Shown here one piece after another: positions 26,501 to 39,492 of a stretch of DNA of 64,000 bases (its first letter is position 1; the number at the start of each line of letters is the position of its first letter). The position numbers and the translations under genes are program-made. The notes under the pieces are model-generated. The model was not told the origin of the DNA. It saw only the letters and a list, made by a program, of their open reading frames with translations, and ran no database searches. The DNA comes from Heliopora coerulea (taxonomy: Eukaryota; Cnidaria; Anthozoa; Scleralcyonacea; Helioporidae): positions 4,196,001-4,260,000 of the forward strand of contig JASJOG010000006.1 of assembly GCA_030142905.1 (NCBI GenBank), written 5' to 3'.

Positions 26501-29500
26501 GGTACAATCTTTCCTCGTTTCAAATTTAACATCTTTGAAAACTTATCTTCATATTTCAGAATCATCAATTGAAACACTGCACGTCCTCTCATGGATAAGC
26601 GTTAAGTTGTCGCGAGAATATCTCGTGCACTTAAGTTGGATAAAAACTCGCCTCCAATCCCTGTGGACTCGATAGCTGAACAGGTAGAGCGGCGGACCGG
26701 TGTCCCGGAGGTGCGAGTTCAAATCCCGCTCGAGTCGACATTTTTCAGTTGGCTTCGGCAGTGTCGGATTATCATGAAAAATTTCTGTTTATCTTCACGT
26801 ATTGCAACAAGATGCAACGTCTACTGCGCGCTGAAGGATTATGGTCAAATTACAACGTGCCATCTTTTTTTCGATACGGTCAATTAAACCGATACTATCA
26901 AGAGACAGAATTGTATTGTTTTTTATCCCTTTCGCCCCAGACTTTTCAAAACAAGTTATAAATTATTCAATCTCTTCAAAATTCTTTTGAAAATTTACTG
27001 AAATGTGTGCATTCATCAAATTTACACACATAAAGTTGCCCTTCAATTCGTGGTTGGGGGTTAAAGGATTAAAAGTGGGATTCAATCAAAGATGGATCAA
27101 TTTTCCTTGGAAAGTTTGTCTTTATATATTTCGACGAGATATAAGGTTTACTGCGCGTAAAAGAATTATGGTTAAATTCACAAGTTGCCATCTTTTTCGA
27201 CACGGTCAATCAGACCGACTCTGAAGTGAATGATATAATCCTGTCGTTTCGTAAAGGTGGGATTCGTTTCAAAGACGGAACAATTTGCTTAAGCATTTTT
27301 AATCTTGTTTTTCTCCCAGAAATATCCCCGTAAAATCCCAAGAAGTACAGCTCAAGGTGGAAGTCAGCAATACCGGAGACCAGGCCTATTCTGTTGATTT
27401 TAAAGCTGTGTTTCCGCCAAAGCTTGGGGCACGTCCGTGCTCTAATTCATACCCTGAAAAGGTAAAACAGTTTTTTCTGAGACCCGTTTTTTGTCATTAT
27501 ATGGATAAAACAGGTCGATATAGTGGTGTATATTCAGAACAAGTATGTTGCTAGGTGGCTTCATATTCTTCAATCAGTATGTTACACTCTAGCAAACTAT
27601 AGTGTTATGGTAAAAACCAACGGGCCCGGATTGTGTGTTCCGACGGGACGGCATAGCAGCCATGTTGGAGGACAACTTCAAAGCTCCGACGTTCAACTGA
27701 GCATATAATCAAGCCAAATACTTTTCGATAAGCATTTTTTCCACCAACTTGGTTAAATCGTGATAAGGTCTGAACAACCGATACATGACATTTTGCAACT
27801 GGACAGTAAACATTGATGTATCCCAACTATCAGAAAATGGTGTATTGCACGATATTTTGGGTAAAAAATGTCGGCTTTGTCGGACATTAGCGCTTGTTTT
27901 CCAGTTTTACATTTTTCGCGTACTTCCTGCGCAAATCTCTTCTCGAAACAAAAGTCTTATCAGTTATCAGGACCATAAAAATTTCATCGCCGTCATTGCA
28001 GCGCAAAATAACAAATTGTTCCGTTTTGGTTTTATGTTTTCAGTGTTTAAGCCCTCGTACGTGTGACATGAAAAGTAACAATACAGTAATGGTCTGTGGT
28101 CTTGGTAATATTGGTCGTAAGCCTAAGGTAAGTGAAAACAACCAAGCATGAAGTTCTTTGAATGGTATTCAGTGAAGCGCGTTCTCTAGAGCATGATTTA
28201 CTTGACTTTGTTCTTTCCTTTCACCCACTGTGTAGCAATATGTAATAAACATTGACACATCTCAAGTCTCAAATTCACTTGGTACCTACGAAATTGAATT
28301 GAGTGTAGAGAGGTGAGTTAAGTGAACGTTGTGTATTAAAATTGCATGAAATTAATCTTTACCATCAGAATTTTTCACGTTAAGGTCACAAGCACTGGTA
28401 CTTCGCACCAATTCTTAACAATTATTTACCGAGGTGGTGGTAAACAGTGGAGGTGAATATGCTCAAACAACTATTCACCGATACTGACGTGAATAGTTGT
28501 TTGAGCTGATACCTCGCATAATTGTTTTAGCATATATACTTTTTTAAAATTTTTCAAACAGTGTTGCAGAAAGTCGGCTTGTTGACCGCTCGTAATTTGC
28601 AAACGAAACCTTTTCGAACATATCCTGAATTCATTTATCGCTAAAAATATTAAAAGAAATGCATTCCTTTGAATACTTTAATGCCAAGTTTCATTGCATT
28701 TTTCCTATTACATGGCACGGCGTATTCGATCATGAAAAATTTCTGCTTCCGTAACTGAAATAAAACGGGAAGATGGGATGCCACGTTGTTTTGCTCGATG
28801 GTGAATAACAATTATTCCCCGGAGTGGAGGTAAATTCGTTTATTAAAAATAGCTTGCTACTTCAGCAGCTAAAATTAAACGGGAAGCCATCTTGTTTTGT
28901 TCGGAGGTGAATAGTGCAGGATGTTCCAAGATAGGGGAACTAATCAGATTGCGCCAAAAACACTACTCACCTGCAAGATATATGTTGTTACAGCATGCTC
29001 CGAGGTAAAGGAACCAATCAAATGGTGCCAGAAACATTATTCACCTCCGAGGTATGTGCTAATGCAGCATACTCCTTGATCGAGGAACCCATAAAATTGT
29101 ACAAAAAACACTATTCACCTGCGAGGTATATGCAAAGAAGTAATGCTCATCATTGCACTGGGTGTTACCAGGTCTTCATTTGAGGACGTATATAGTTACA
29201 GACGTCTTATGCGGTTTGTTTGGATTTTAAATAGTGAAAATAAAGAAAAACCACAGTTACAAGTTGACAACACTCATAAATTGAAGCTCACAGTTGCTTC
29301 TACGGCGGACATTGGTATATCTGAGTAAGTATGGGATAGTTTAAACGCTTGAAAATCGGTAACAGATTTTAATTAATGTACGTATAAAAACACCTGAGAA
29401 CCTCTAGGGTGTAATAAAACCTTACGTGAATGTCCCACCACTTGAAATTCTGGGCATTCTTCTAGTCACCTAATCATCTGAAGGGCTGATTGCATAGAAA

Positions 29501-32500
29501 ACTGCAAACCGGACTGAAATCTCAAACCTGGCTCTCGAACGAATCTCGTAAAAATTATCTTGCAGTTACTACGTGACAAATTTCAACCTGGTCAGCCGAG
29601 ATGAAATTTTTTGGGTATCCAGCCCCAAACATTACAGAGAAGCAATCCAACGTAGTACACAATGCCTGTGGAATTTTGAAAGGATCGGTCACCAGAACAA
29701 TATTAGAGACCTCACTGAAACGCAACGAATACGTGGGACTATGTCCTTGATAAAATTAATTTTTTTCAAATCAAAAACGAGAATATAGGAACAAGGTACG
29801 GAGTCACTCTGAAAACTTCTACAGGTTCAAGACGCCATTAATTCGTAGAATAGTGAAAGCAACCTGTTGAATTTGACTTTATGCCTTTCACTAGAATTTT
29901 ATGTACAAATAATAGCATGGCATGAGGGAATTCAGTGACTGAATATTCCTGAAAGCTGACGGAGAGTTTGTGGAAGTCACATGGGAGCTTAGGTACGCGA
30001 CACGTTCGCGATCCCTTCCTAAACTTTAGGGCACAATTATGCGCTGATCTGAGATGAAGGTTTCGTCGGTAATCTCCGATAGTAGCGCGATGAAAAAATT
30101 CAAATTAGGAAGGGAATGAAATTCTTCAGAGAAGAGATGATCTTCTCCTCGAATGTTTCATAATTAATGTCCCTGCGATGTTATATAGTATCTCACGAAT
30201 GCTATGTAACGGATATGCGTGATGAATTGGATCCATTGGAGCTACAAGATAGGAGTTTAAGTTAAAAATGCGGCTACTTCTACAGCAATGTGTTCATACA
30301 ATATAATTTTTCGTGCAAAACAATCGAAGTCAATGATTTGTAGTTCCCTCAAGATTATTTTGAATGCCGTCCTACTTCTATTCAGAACGTCATTGAGAGC
30401 ATTTCATCGCTTTCGCGGCTAAATACGTACATGGAACATTAAACGTTTCCAGTAGTTTAATCGCTGACAAATTAACCAGAGTTGCTGAGGTCCATAGGTG
30501 TAAAATCTACATCCACAGTTCATTACAACGTCCGTGATATGTTGTTCTATTCAAACGGTGAGACTTTAGTCACTTTGTTAAATGTCGTTGCTGTACGAGA
30601 TTGCTTAACTCTTTCGTGGCGGCATAAGACTTCTATTATTTCACTCTGGGTAACGCCAGATTATTTTACTCTGGCTAACGCCAGCCGATTTTACTCGTCA
30701 AAGGACGAGATCCCGCCGGCAAAGTGTTAAACTTCGTATTGTTTAAGGGTGCTTCTGTACAAATCTCGGATAGCTCATTTGACTGATAAATGTCAGAGTG
30801 AACAACGCTATCCATTCTTTGATCAACCGAACTCAAACCGTATCTGTCAAATAGAGTGTAGTTCGCCAGGTTATCCTGTTTGGGGGATAAAATTTACGTT
30901 AGATTTAAGGCAGGGATAATGCTGTTCTCCCGCCAGAATTAACCGTTGGATAAACCATCCATCTTCCATATAAATGACCTCCGAACCATTGAGTGATATG
31001 GGTTCATCAAGAAAAACGTATGCGATCATGAACTAAGTTTTGAAGAATTTCGGCAAAATTGATTATTTTTACCTTAATGTCCACTAAACATGATAAAACA
31101 GCTCGACGTTGTAAGTAATACGCACGATATGAACGGCCGATCTGTATGGGATTTACGAGGCGAGCCGTAGTAAACAGAAATCTATGTAACATCCGAAGGA
31201 AGACTTCGGTGATTTGTTTGCTTAGAAAACCGATGGATAAGATAGTTTTTGCGGAGATTCACGTAAAACGTCCTCAATCATGAACTAAGTTGGTTGCTTA
31301 CTTGAACCTCGGTAGGTCATTTACCTCAGCACTTCCTGTCTCGGAGCATGGACTAACTTGGCTACCGCTGTTTCGGTAACTCACCAATACATGAGATTCT
31401 CGAAAAATAACGGAACATGTGTTGAATCAACAGTGCTTTCTATCATGAGTGAAAACCAAGACATCCGACATGAAAAAGGAATTCTGTCACAGTGGGGGCT
31501 TGGATTTAGATTAGGTGCATTATCTGTTCAATCCTACTTGACTCAACGATATGTACCTGCATGGGACGTCTGAACATCCTCTCAACAACGCTCAAATATT
31601 GTTCCAACTTTCCATCATGCCTGTTAAAGGAGGAAATTTCCATTCTAAAGAGGAGAAGATTAGTTCAAATTTCCCTCATCAACGTGCTTTGGGGAAAGTC
31701 AAAACCGTTTTGCCTTTCTTTTGTTTAACGAGGGACATTTAACCTCTTCACTCCCTCATTTAACCTCTGAATTCCCAAATGTCTCTCGTTAAACAGAAGA
31801 AATCGAAGTAATAATGGTATTACATCAAGTACAGAATTTCATGTCGGGGATCGGTGGATTTTCGAGGAGCTGTTATTGACACTCGTACCCAGGAATTTGA
31901 AAGTAGGTGGGGAGGAGGAGGAGCAGAAGAAATTTGAGACAAGTGTAACGACAAGACATTCGTGGAGTACCGACAAATATAATTTAGCAAGAGTCAACCA
32001 GGGCATTTTTCTGATTGGAAAAGTAAAACTGTTCGCAAAATTTCACAGAAGAATAAATTATTTCTACATACCCAGGCCTGGCTTGTATTAAATTTCGTAA
32101 ACAACTAATGTAAATGTGCGCCTCATCACATGAGGTGTAGTGTATACCAACATGTAACGTTTTAGTCAGGCTATCACTAATGTCACAATCACTTTTACCT
32201 TAGAGCTGACCAGATCAATTCCTATCCTCGTGTTATCTCACTTTCGACGGTAGAAATAGGATTCCGCGCGAAGTTTTTGCATGGAGCGTCCTTCATATAC
32301 TTAAGTTTAAAAGCGGGAGCTTATTTGAAGATTATTGTTCCGACAAATGTAATGAATGTACCGACAGGTATTGTCTCGATGAAAAGTGAGGGGGCAAATG
32401 CCGTTCTGTCCCTTCCCTACCTACGCTGTAGCTGTTCTTATGAACCGGGACAGTCTCGGGGCGCTAGGTTAAGTAATTGAAGTAGAATCATAGGATGGAT

Positions 32501-35500
32501 GTAGTAGTCGTCTCAGGTGTACTAAATTTTCCAGTTTACTTGTGCAGTGTAGGTTAATCGTAAAACTTTCTCTTTATACATAAGATACATAAGATGAATT
32601 TCCAAAGCAGAATCGTTTCAGCTCGGCTATAGGAAAATCCCTAGATTAATGCAATTTATCTTTTACGACTGAGGCAAGATTTTAAGTGAAGCTTGGGCTC
32701 TTTTTTTGAAGAAAGCTGATTCGTAAAATCTGCCTAGACCAAGTTCCAGCACTTACGACTATTGGCAATATGAAACCTAATATCGGTGAAAAATTAAAGC
32801 TTAAGCCCGACAATTTCAGGCACCTCAATTTGAGGATTACATTACAGAAGATACATTAAATGAACGCTTTGGAAAATTTGAGGTTTATGCACCTTTTCTT
32901 TGGCGAGTTATTCGATTCATAATTAGTAAATCCCCTAATGTCACAATTCGCGAGCTGTAAGCAAATTCCAATTTCAAAAGTGTGAAGGCTGTTTTTCACT
33001 AAGCGAATTTTATCGCGCCAAGCAACTTTTTCTTTTGTTTCGTCATTAGCTGTCGACCGCAGCTAATGGTAAACCTGTTCAATTTACACAAAGAAATGTC
33101 GACTTTCGCGATAAAATTTGCGGTGTGGAAAACAACCTTGAAAAGTTTGGTTTGCAGCGAGAAAATTCTAAGTCCCTGTCCATATTAAAAACAAAGAAAG
33201 TAATATATGATCACAATTAGTCCTGAAGAAAAGATGAGGCTCATCAATAGCGTCACAGATTTCGCTTTCCTGCACCAACACAAACATAAAGATCAATCTT
33301 AGCCACAAAAGAAAACATTAAGAATTTTGCTGCATTTGAGCATTAAGAGGTAGGCATAAACTAAATTTTATTGGATTTAACAGCTTTGATTGTGAGATTG
33401 CGTGGTTAGAAACGCTGAAGCATTATAGATATTAGCAATAACTTCTAAGTGTAACAATGTTGGGATATGTTGTTAATCTCGCTAGTAGGATTTACTGTAC
33501 ACAAGAATAGAAGTATGGTTAAATATTGACTTTTATTAACGTGCATCATAATTTTGTTAAGTTGTTTTTATAATGTGTACTTATGCGCAGCTTTTCAAAC
33601 ACTTACTTTACTTTTAAATATTTATTGACATTTCTATATTCAATATCGCGTTCAAATAAAAGTTGTTGTCGTTGTTGTTATTGTTATTGTTGTTAATACT
33701 GTTTCTGTTGTTATTACCGCTTGTATTTTGGAAGTCCCATTTTTGGGGAACGAAAGAGGATAATGATGGAAAATGTGTTGATATTGTTGGAGTCGTGTTG
33801 ATATGAACAACATTCAATCGTGTTACTACTACAAAGTAGTCCTGCAAAGATCATGTGATAAATTTATCCTACACTTGCGCCATCCTTACTACCTCTGAAC
33901 ATTGACATAGTCGGGGAAAAAACTAGCCATTGGAAAGTTACTGTCTAAGTTAATGTACTTTGTTCATAAATTTCTTCATTTGTTCTTTCGTTTGTTCTAA
34001 ATGATTGTAATTATATAAAGATTGTTCGTTTCTGGTATTTGTTTAGGTCCGGGTCTACACAGTCTACATATTATGGGGGTAGTGTTCGTGGACAATATTC
34101 TATGACCCGCGAGGAGCAAATTGGTTTGCTTGTGGAACATAGATACGTTGTAAGTTGAGTCTTATTGCCAATTTCGCAAACAGTCGTTCGCCTTGTGGTT
34201 GGTTATTTTTATATAGGTGCACGAATCATGCTTATATTCGCTTGCCAATATTGCAAGGTGTCCTTAAGACTCGTGTACATCAGCACGAACAATCGTATTT
34301 AACTGTCTTACTGTATACATGGGCCTTTATAAGAAACTCGGTTTGTTTGAAGAAAAAGTATACAGTCGAACCTCCCCTTGCGGACACTTCTTGTAAGCGG
34401 ACACCATGCTCGGGTCCCGGCCAAATGTCCATTATATCACCATTTTAATAACGACTTCTCTTAAGCGGATACCTTCCGTAAGCGGACACCTTTATAAAGT
34501 TCCGAGGGTGTCCGCTTACGGGAGGTTCGACTGTACTGCGATAGAAATAAGTTAATGACGGTACCTTCGATTGATATACAAGACTCTCTGAATGCTTAGT
34601 GAAGCTGTGAAATCACACTCTAGTTGCCATACTACGAGCGTTTTGGACGGGGAAACTGCAGTCAAGAATTGAAAGGAATTGAAATAAGGAATTGTAACAA
34701 AAATTCTAATCCATTTCTGCATTTATTTATTTATTCATTCATTTGTTAATTTTGTTTATTTTATTTATTTTATTTAATTTACTTAAGATTCCGTGTACAA
34801 AGGAACTTTAACCTTGGCTCTTTTAGATCGAAAACAAAGGACCAGATGATGTACCAGAAGTGAACATAACAATCGAATGGCCTTATCAAGCAAAAAGTGG
34901 AAAGCACTTGCTCTATCTTCTTGAAATAAAGGTTTGTCCCAACATTCCTTTGATTTACGTGCTATTTCTTATACTCAAAACTGTGTTTGAAGTAATGTTC
35001 CCCTTACAAGCCTTTGGTTCAGGTGCAAGACGCAGCCGAGGATAGGAACCGATGACGACTATCGAAAGTGCTAATTCAAACACATCCGGGGAACCACTCA
35101 AATTTATTAAATATTCATGATGTCGACGAAAAAGAATTTCTGGTCTCTGTAAAAGAAACGCAAAGCTTATGGTTAATGAAAAATCTATGTATCCTTTCGT
35201 GACAGCGATTATTTACGTAGCGCTGTACGGTAAATTCACCGCCATAGCGAAACAGTTTGGAGAAGCGAGAGGGATGAGAAGACAACCTATAGTAAAACAA
35301 CCTATAACAAAAACGTTGGAAGGCAACCTATTACAAAAATCGATGGATTATACGTAGTTTTGACTCACTGAAGTAAGCGGTGTCGCAGGAGATTCAAATA
35401 CCTATGATATTAATGTGTATATTCAAGGAATATTAGGCATTTACACTTGATGTCCGTAGTACAGTATTTTGCGAAGACCGCGCTGTAAACATTTTCATCA

Positions 35501-38500
35501 GATATCCAAACACCGAGAAGTGAGTTGGAAAACAAGACGAGGGCCGGGGTTTTTTTTTAACCATCTTTGAGCTGTTTGGATTTCTGACGAAATACGGCTT
35601 TCGAGTGTATTTAAAACGAATAGTTATTTAAAAAGAAAACCAAGTTCAAATTTGTCGAAATTTTATGCTAATTAAGATGAGCTATCCAAACTACGTCTCG
35701 ATACTGGTTTCCTTTGTGTTTTGCTCATGAATTGTTAATGAGTTTGAGACATCTTGAATATTTAATGATGTTTAGGAAGTAATATTTTAAACACGAGTTG
35801 GTGTTCTTCCTCCGATTTCTAATTACAGAGAAACGAGTTCAAAAACGAGGTGAAGCCGAGCTTTTTTAACGAGTTTCGAGGTATTTAGAAATCGGAGGAA
35901 GAACACTAAATGAGTGTTTGAAATTGCTTCTCAAACGAACCAGTATTTTAGGAGAAAATCCAGCTGAAAGTTGGAAAAATTCCGCTGTAATCTTCCTCCG
36001 ATTTCTAAATACTGATTAATTATGTATTTCTTTTGTTTTTGCTTTATGAATTATTGATGAGTTTGAGAATTCGAGTTCGGATGTAACAGTGAGCGATCAG
36101 GACAAGTACTTCATTTATATTTTGTCCACATCACCTGAACTCGTCTTTATTGGTTTAAATTTCTAGAGCAGTTAAAGAAGCACTGCTGGGTCCTTAAGTG
36201 ACCAGCTTCTGCTTACTTTCGAACAATGTCGACCATCTTTCATGAAGTCTTTCGCTATTCCGTTTTATTTATTCTATTTAAGTTTTTTTTACTTTTCGTT
36301 TCGTATTGTTTTGTTTTAAAGCATGAGTAACTTTGTGATTCTTGTTGATAATTTTTCTTTGGCGGCTGTCTGAAGTGTTGTTCTCTATGGAGACAAAAAC
36401 GAGCTAACTCTAAATATATTCAGTCTTACGCTTCATTTCGGCTGTGTAAAAAAAATTGTTAAATTTGAAAATCCCTCACAGCGAGTATTCTTCAAAACAA
36501 TTTAATATTGGTTTTTGCACAGTCTTGCCATTCAACGTTTTGAAAATATCCTAAGAGGTAGTATTTGTAAAACTAATAAATACAAATTAGGTTTCATTGC
36601 ATGGAAGATTGTTTTTAAGTTTACATGTCTGATGAAAGCCAGCTTCTATTTGTTCTTTATGCAAGGAAGGTAGGCATTCTAGGGAATTATGTGGAGAAAA
36701 GCAGAGTAGGCGTCTTTAGCCCGATCCTATTCACTCTTATTTAACTTAACTCAAATTGTTCCTTTGAATAATCTGTTTACCTTAAAACATAAAACTCGTA
36801 TTTATTTTCTATTAAATTAAAAAACAGGTCTGTTGATTTTCGTGCCGGCGGGTGCAACCCTGAGTTTACGATTTACCGGACGGAATAGACGAACTTCAAA
36901 ACAACTCGAACATTGCATATTTCGTTCAAGTTGACTCACGAAACTTTAACACAAAAATTTAAAGATTACTGGTCGTCCATCTTTTCGTAAAGGGCTGGTG
37001 ACGTACATGACTCCCAACGTGGTATTTTTCTCCATATTTCTAGCTTTATAAAATTTGACCTCGAATTTATTATCGTTCCATTCTTTTCGGAGTTAACAGG
37101 AGGTCACGAATGATGTAATTGTAGAATTCGTTCCAAAGACTGTCGGTTTCAGGTCCCTACCTGGTCAAGTGGCCATCAGTATGAGCGCTAGGGGCATTGA
37201 ACTCTGAAAAGACTGGAACAATACCTGCAAACTGTATGTTGAAGTCAACATGGAGGCTGACATGTAGGCCAGTTTGCAGGTCATCTGAATCCCCTACGCG
37301 ATAAAACACGCAACCTATTGCGAAAAACTTAGCCGGATTTTTTTGATTTTTCGGATTTTTTGACTGTTTTCTGTTTTATCCTTAGCAAATAGAGGACAGT
37401 GTCGGTAGGACTGCATTTTTGTCAGAATTAACTGTCCATGAAAAATAAAGGTTCAGTACAACTTTTTCCCATGCATATTTTTGACTGACATGGCTACCAC
37501 CATGTCGGCTTCATTCAATCGTGAGGCCTGGCACGACGAGGTATCGTTCCAGTCTTTTTAGAGTTCAACGGCTGGAGGACTTAAGGTGGCAGCCATTCGA
37601 CTGAGTAGGGACCAGAGACTCCGGAGCCACGGGGCCCGTTGTCCTTCGCTTACCGAGGCACGCGAGGGGAGGGTGCAACCGTGTGCCCTTACAAAATAAG
37701 AAGAGATAGTACCATTACGATATCTTATACTTCCTTTTGAGTCTATTTTATCGCCGTAAGTAATTCATGTAAACAGACCAAAAACAAAAAAAATCTCGGG
37801 GGTTTTGGCACAACCTCGGTCGTAAGCTCAAAGGCTGGAATCGGTACGTACATTGAACTGAAATGTACATCGACAGACTTGAGTAATAATGTTTAAAAAC
37901 TGTCATTAACTTATTGAAAAAGGTTCAATGTTTGTATCCTCCTGTTATGGATATCAATTTAATAAAGACAACAAGGTGGCTTCCTAAACCGAATCAAAAA
38001 ATTTGTGTGGCTTTATTATTAATTTAAAGTGACAATGCCCTTTTCCAAGATTCTGCCCCCGCTACCCCTGGTAGGGACGTGAAACTGACAGCCAAAAGCC
38101 CGCCACTTTTGGCTTGACTTTTAGATCCAGCCACTGACTGCATTTACCTTCTAGTGGATATAGAACCCTGTGTTTCTTTTCATGAAGGAGCCATTAAGTG
38201 ACAACGAACGTTAAAGTCGAAAAGGCCGCCAGCTCGTCACTGGTTATATTTATGAAACAAAAGATGCAGCTCCTGTCCATTTCAGACCTGTGTATGAGTG
38301 ACTATGCGCGTATGTTGTTAAATACTGGAACATGAAATAACTGACACCACACCATAATTGACTTTTTTGTAAAATCCCCTTTTAAGACGTCACTATTTGG
38401 GTAATGTTATACCGAAAAATATCTCGGGCTAATTAACGCTGCAAATTTTTTCAGATTTGTTACAAAATTTTAATGTTGATAACCAGTGACGTAATAGAAG

Positions 38501-39458
38501 AAAAGAACGTATAAATAGTTCTTGCTAGGTTTTTATTGACCCGTAGTAGGCAATAACTATGGCACGATACTTAATTCTCCATTCGACTGTTAGGAGGATG
38601 ACAAGATTCGATGTTCTCCAGAACCTGGAATGGTGAATCCTTTAGCTGATCAAGTAAGCACTACAACTAAAAATTATTAAAATACATAAAGTATACGATT
38701 AAACCCTTGTATAACATCATTCTACCCACTTATTTCAACTGGAGTTATCAGTTTGAAAAAACCTGACCTTGACAACCTTGATGTGAAGTTTGTTCTCAAG
38801 CTTTTATCTCAGAAAATTTCTGAGTTCCCCTACGGGAATCGAACTCGTGTCTCCCGATATCCGGTACTGTTGTTTTACCACTAGAATATAGGGTCTTAGA
38901 CGGCAAGTATGATGTTAATTAGAGACCTGGTTCGTAATATTGATATGCCTCTTTCGTACTTGAAAGCTGAACATACCTGTGATGTGATATTGTGTTATAA
39001 GTAAATTTCATTTTACTAAATGTAGATGTTTTGTAAGCTTGGATATATATGATGAAAAGTTTGTTCTCAAGCTTTTATCTCAGAAAATTTCTAAGTTCCC
39101 CAACGGGAATCGAGAACAAACTTGAGAACAAACTTTTCATCATATATATCCAAGCTTACAAAACATCTACATTTAGTAAAATGAAATTTACTTATACACA
39201 ATATCACACTACAGGTATGTTCAGCTTTCAAGTACGAAAGAGGCATATCAATATTACGAACCAGGTCTCTAACATCATACTTGCCGTCTGAGACCCTATA
39301 GTCTAGTGGTAAAACAACCGTACCGGCAATCGGGAGACACGGGTTCGATTCCCGTTGGGGAGCTCAGAAATTTTCTGAGATAAAAGCTTGAGAACAAACT
39401 TTTCATTATATATATCCAAGCTTACAAAACATCTATACTTAGTAAAATGAAATTTACT

Positions 39459-39492
<34 letters not shown>

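Larger units (their letters stand above)
29790..34040. other. Integrin intron 15: no gene
   Basis: No coding signal seen. It holds a two-unit repeat of TTATTTTACTCTGG.TAACGCCAG (about 30635-30690), a hairpin (31718-31799), a MITE (32985-33139) and a GTT/ATT-rich patch at 33660-33710. Confidence 0.6.

Noticed and set aside
26666..26737. Functional tRNA-Thr (anticodon GGT)
   Set aside because: Anticodon stem has two mismatches, base 33 is not U and one T-stem pair is lost; more likely a tRNA-derived relic.
28925..29128. CRISPR-like or satellite array
   Set aside because: Only three diverged units without uniform spacers, in an animal intron; a degenerate tandem repeat explains it.
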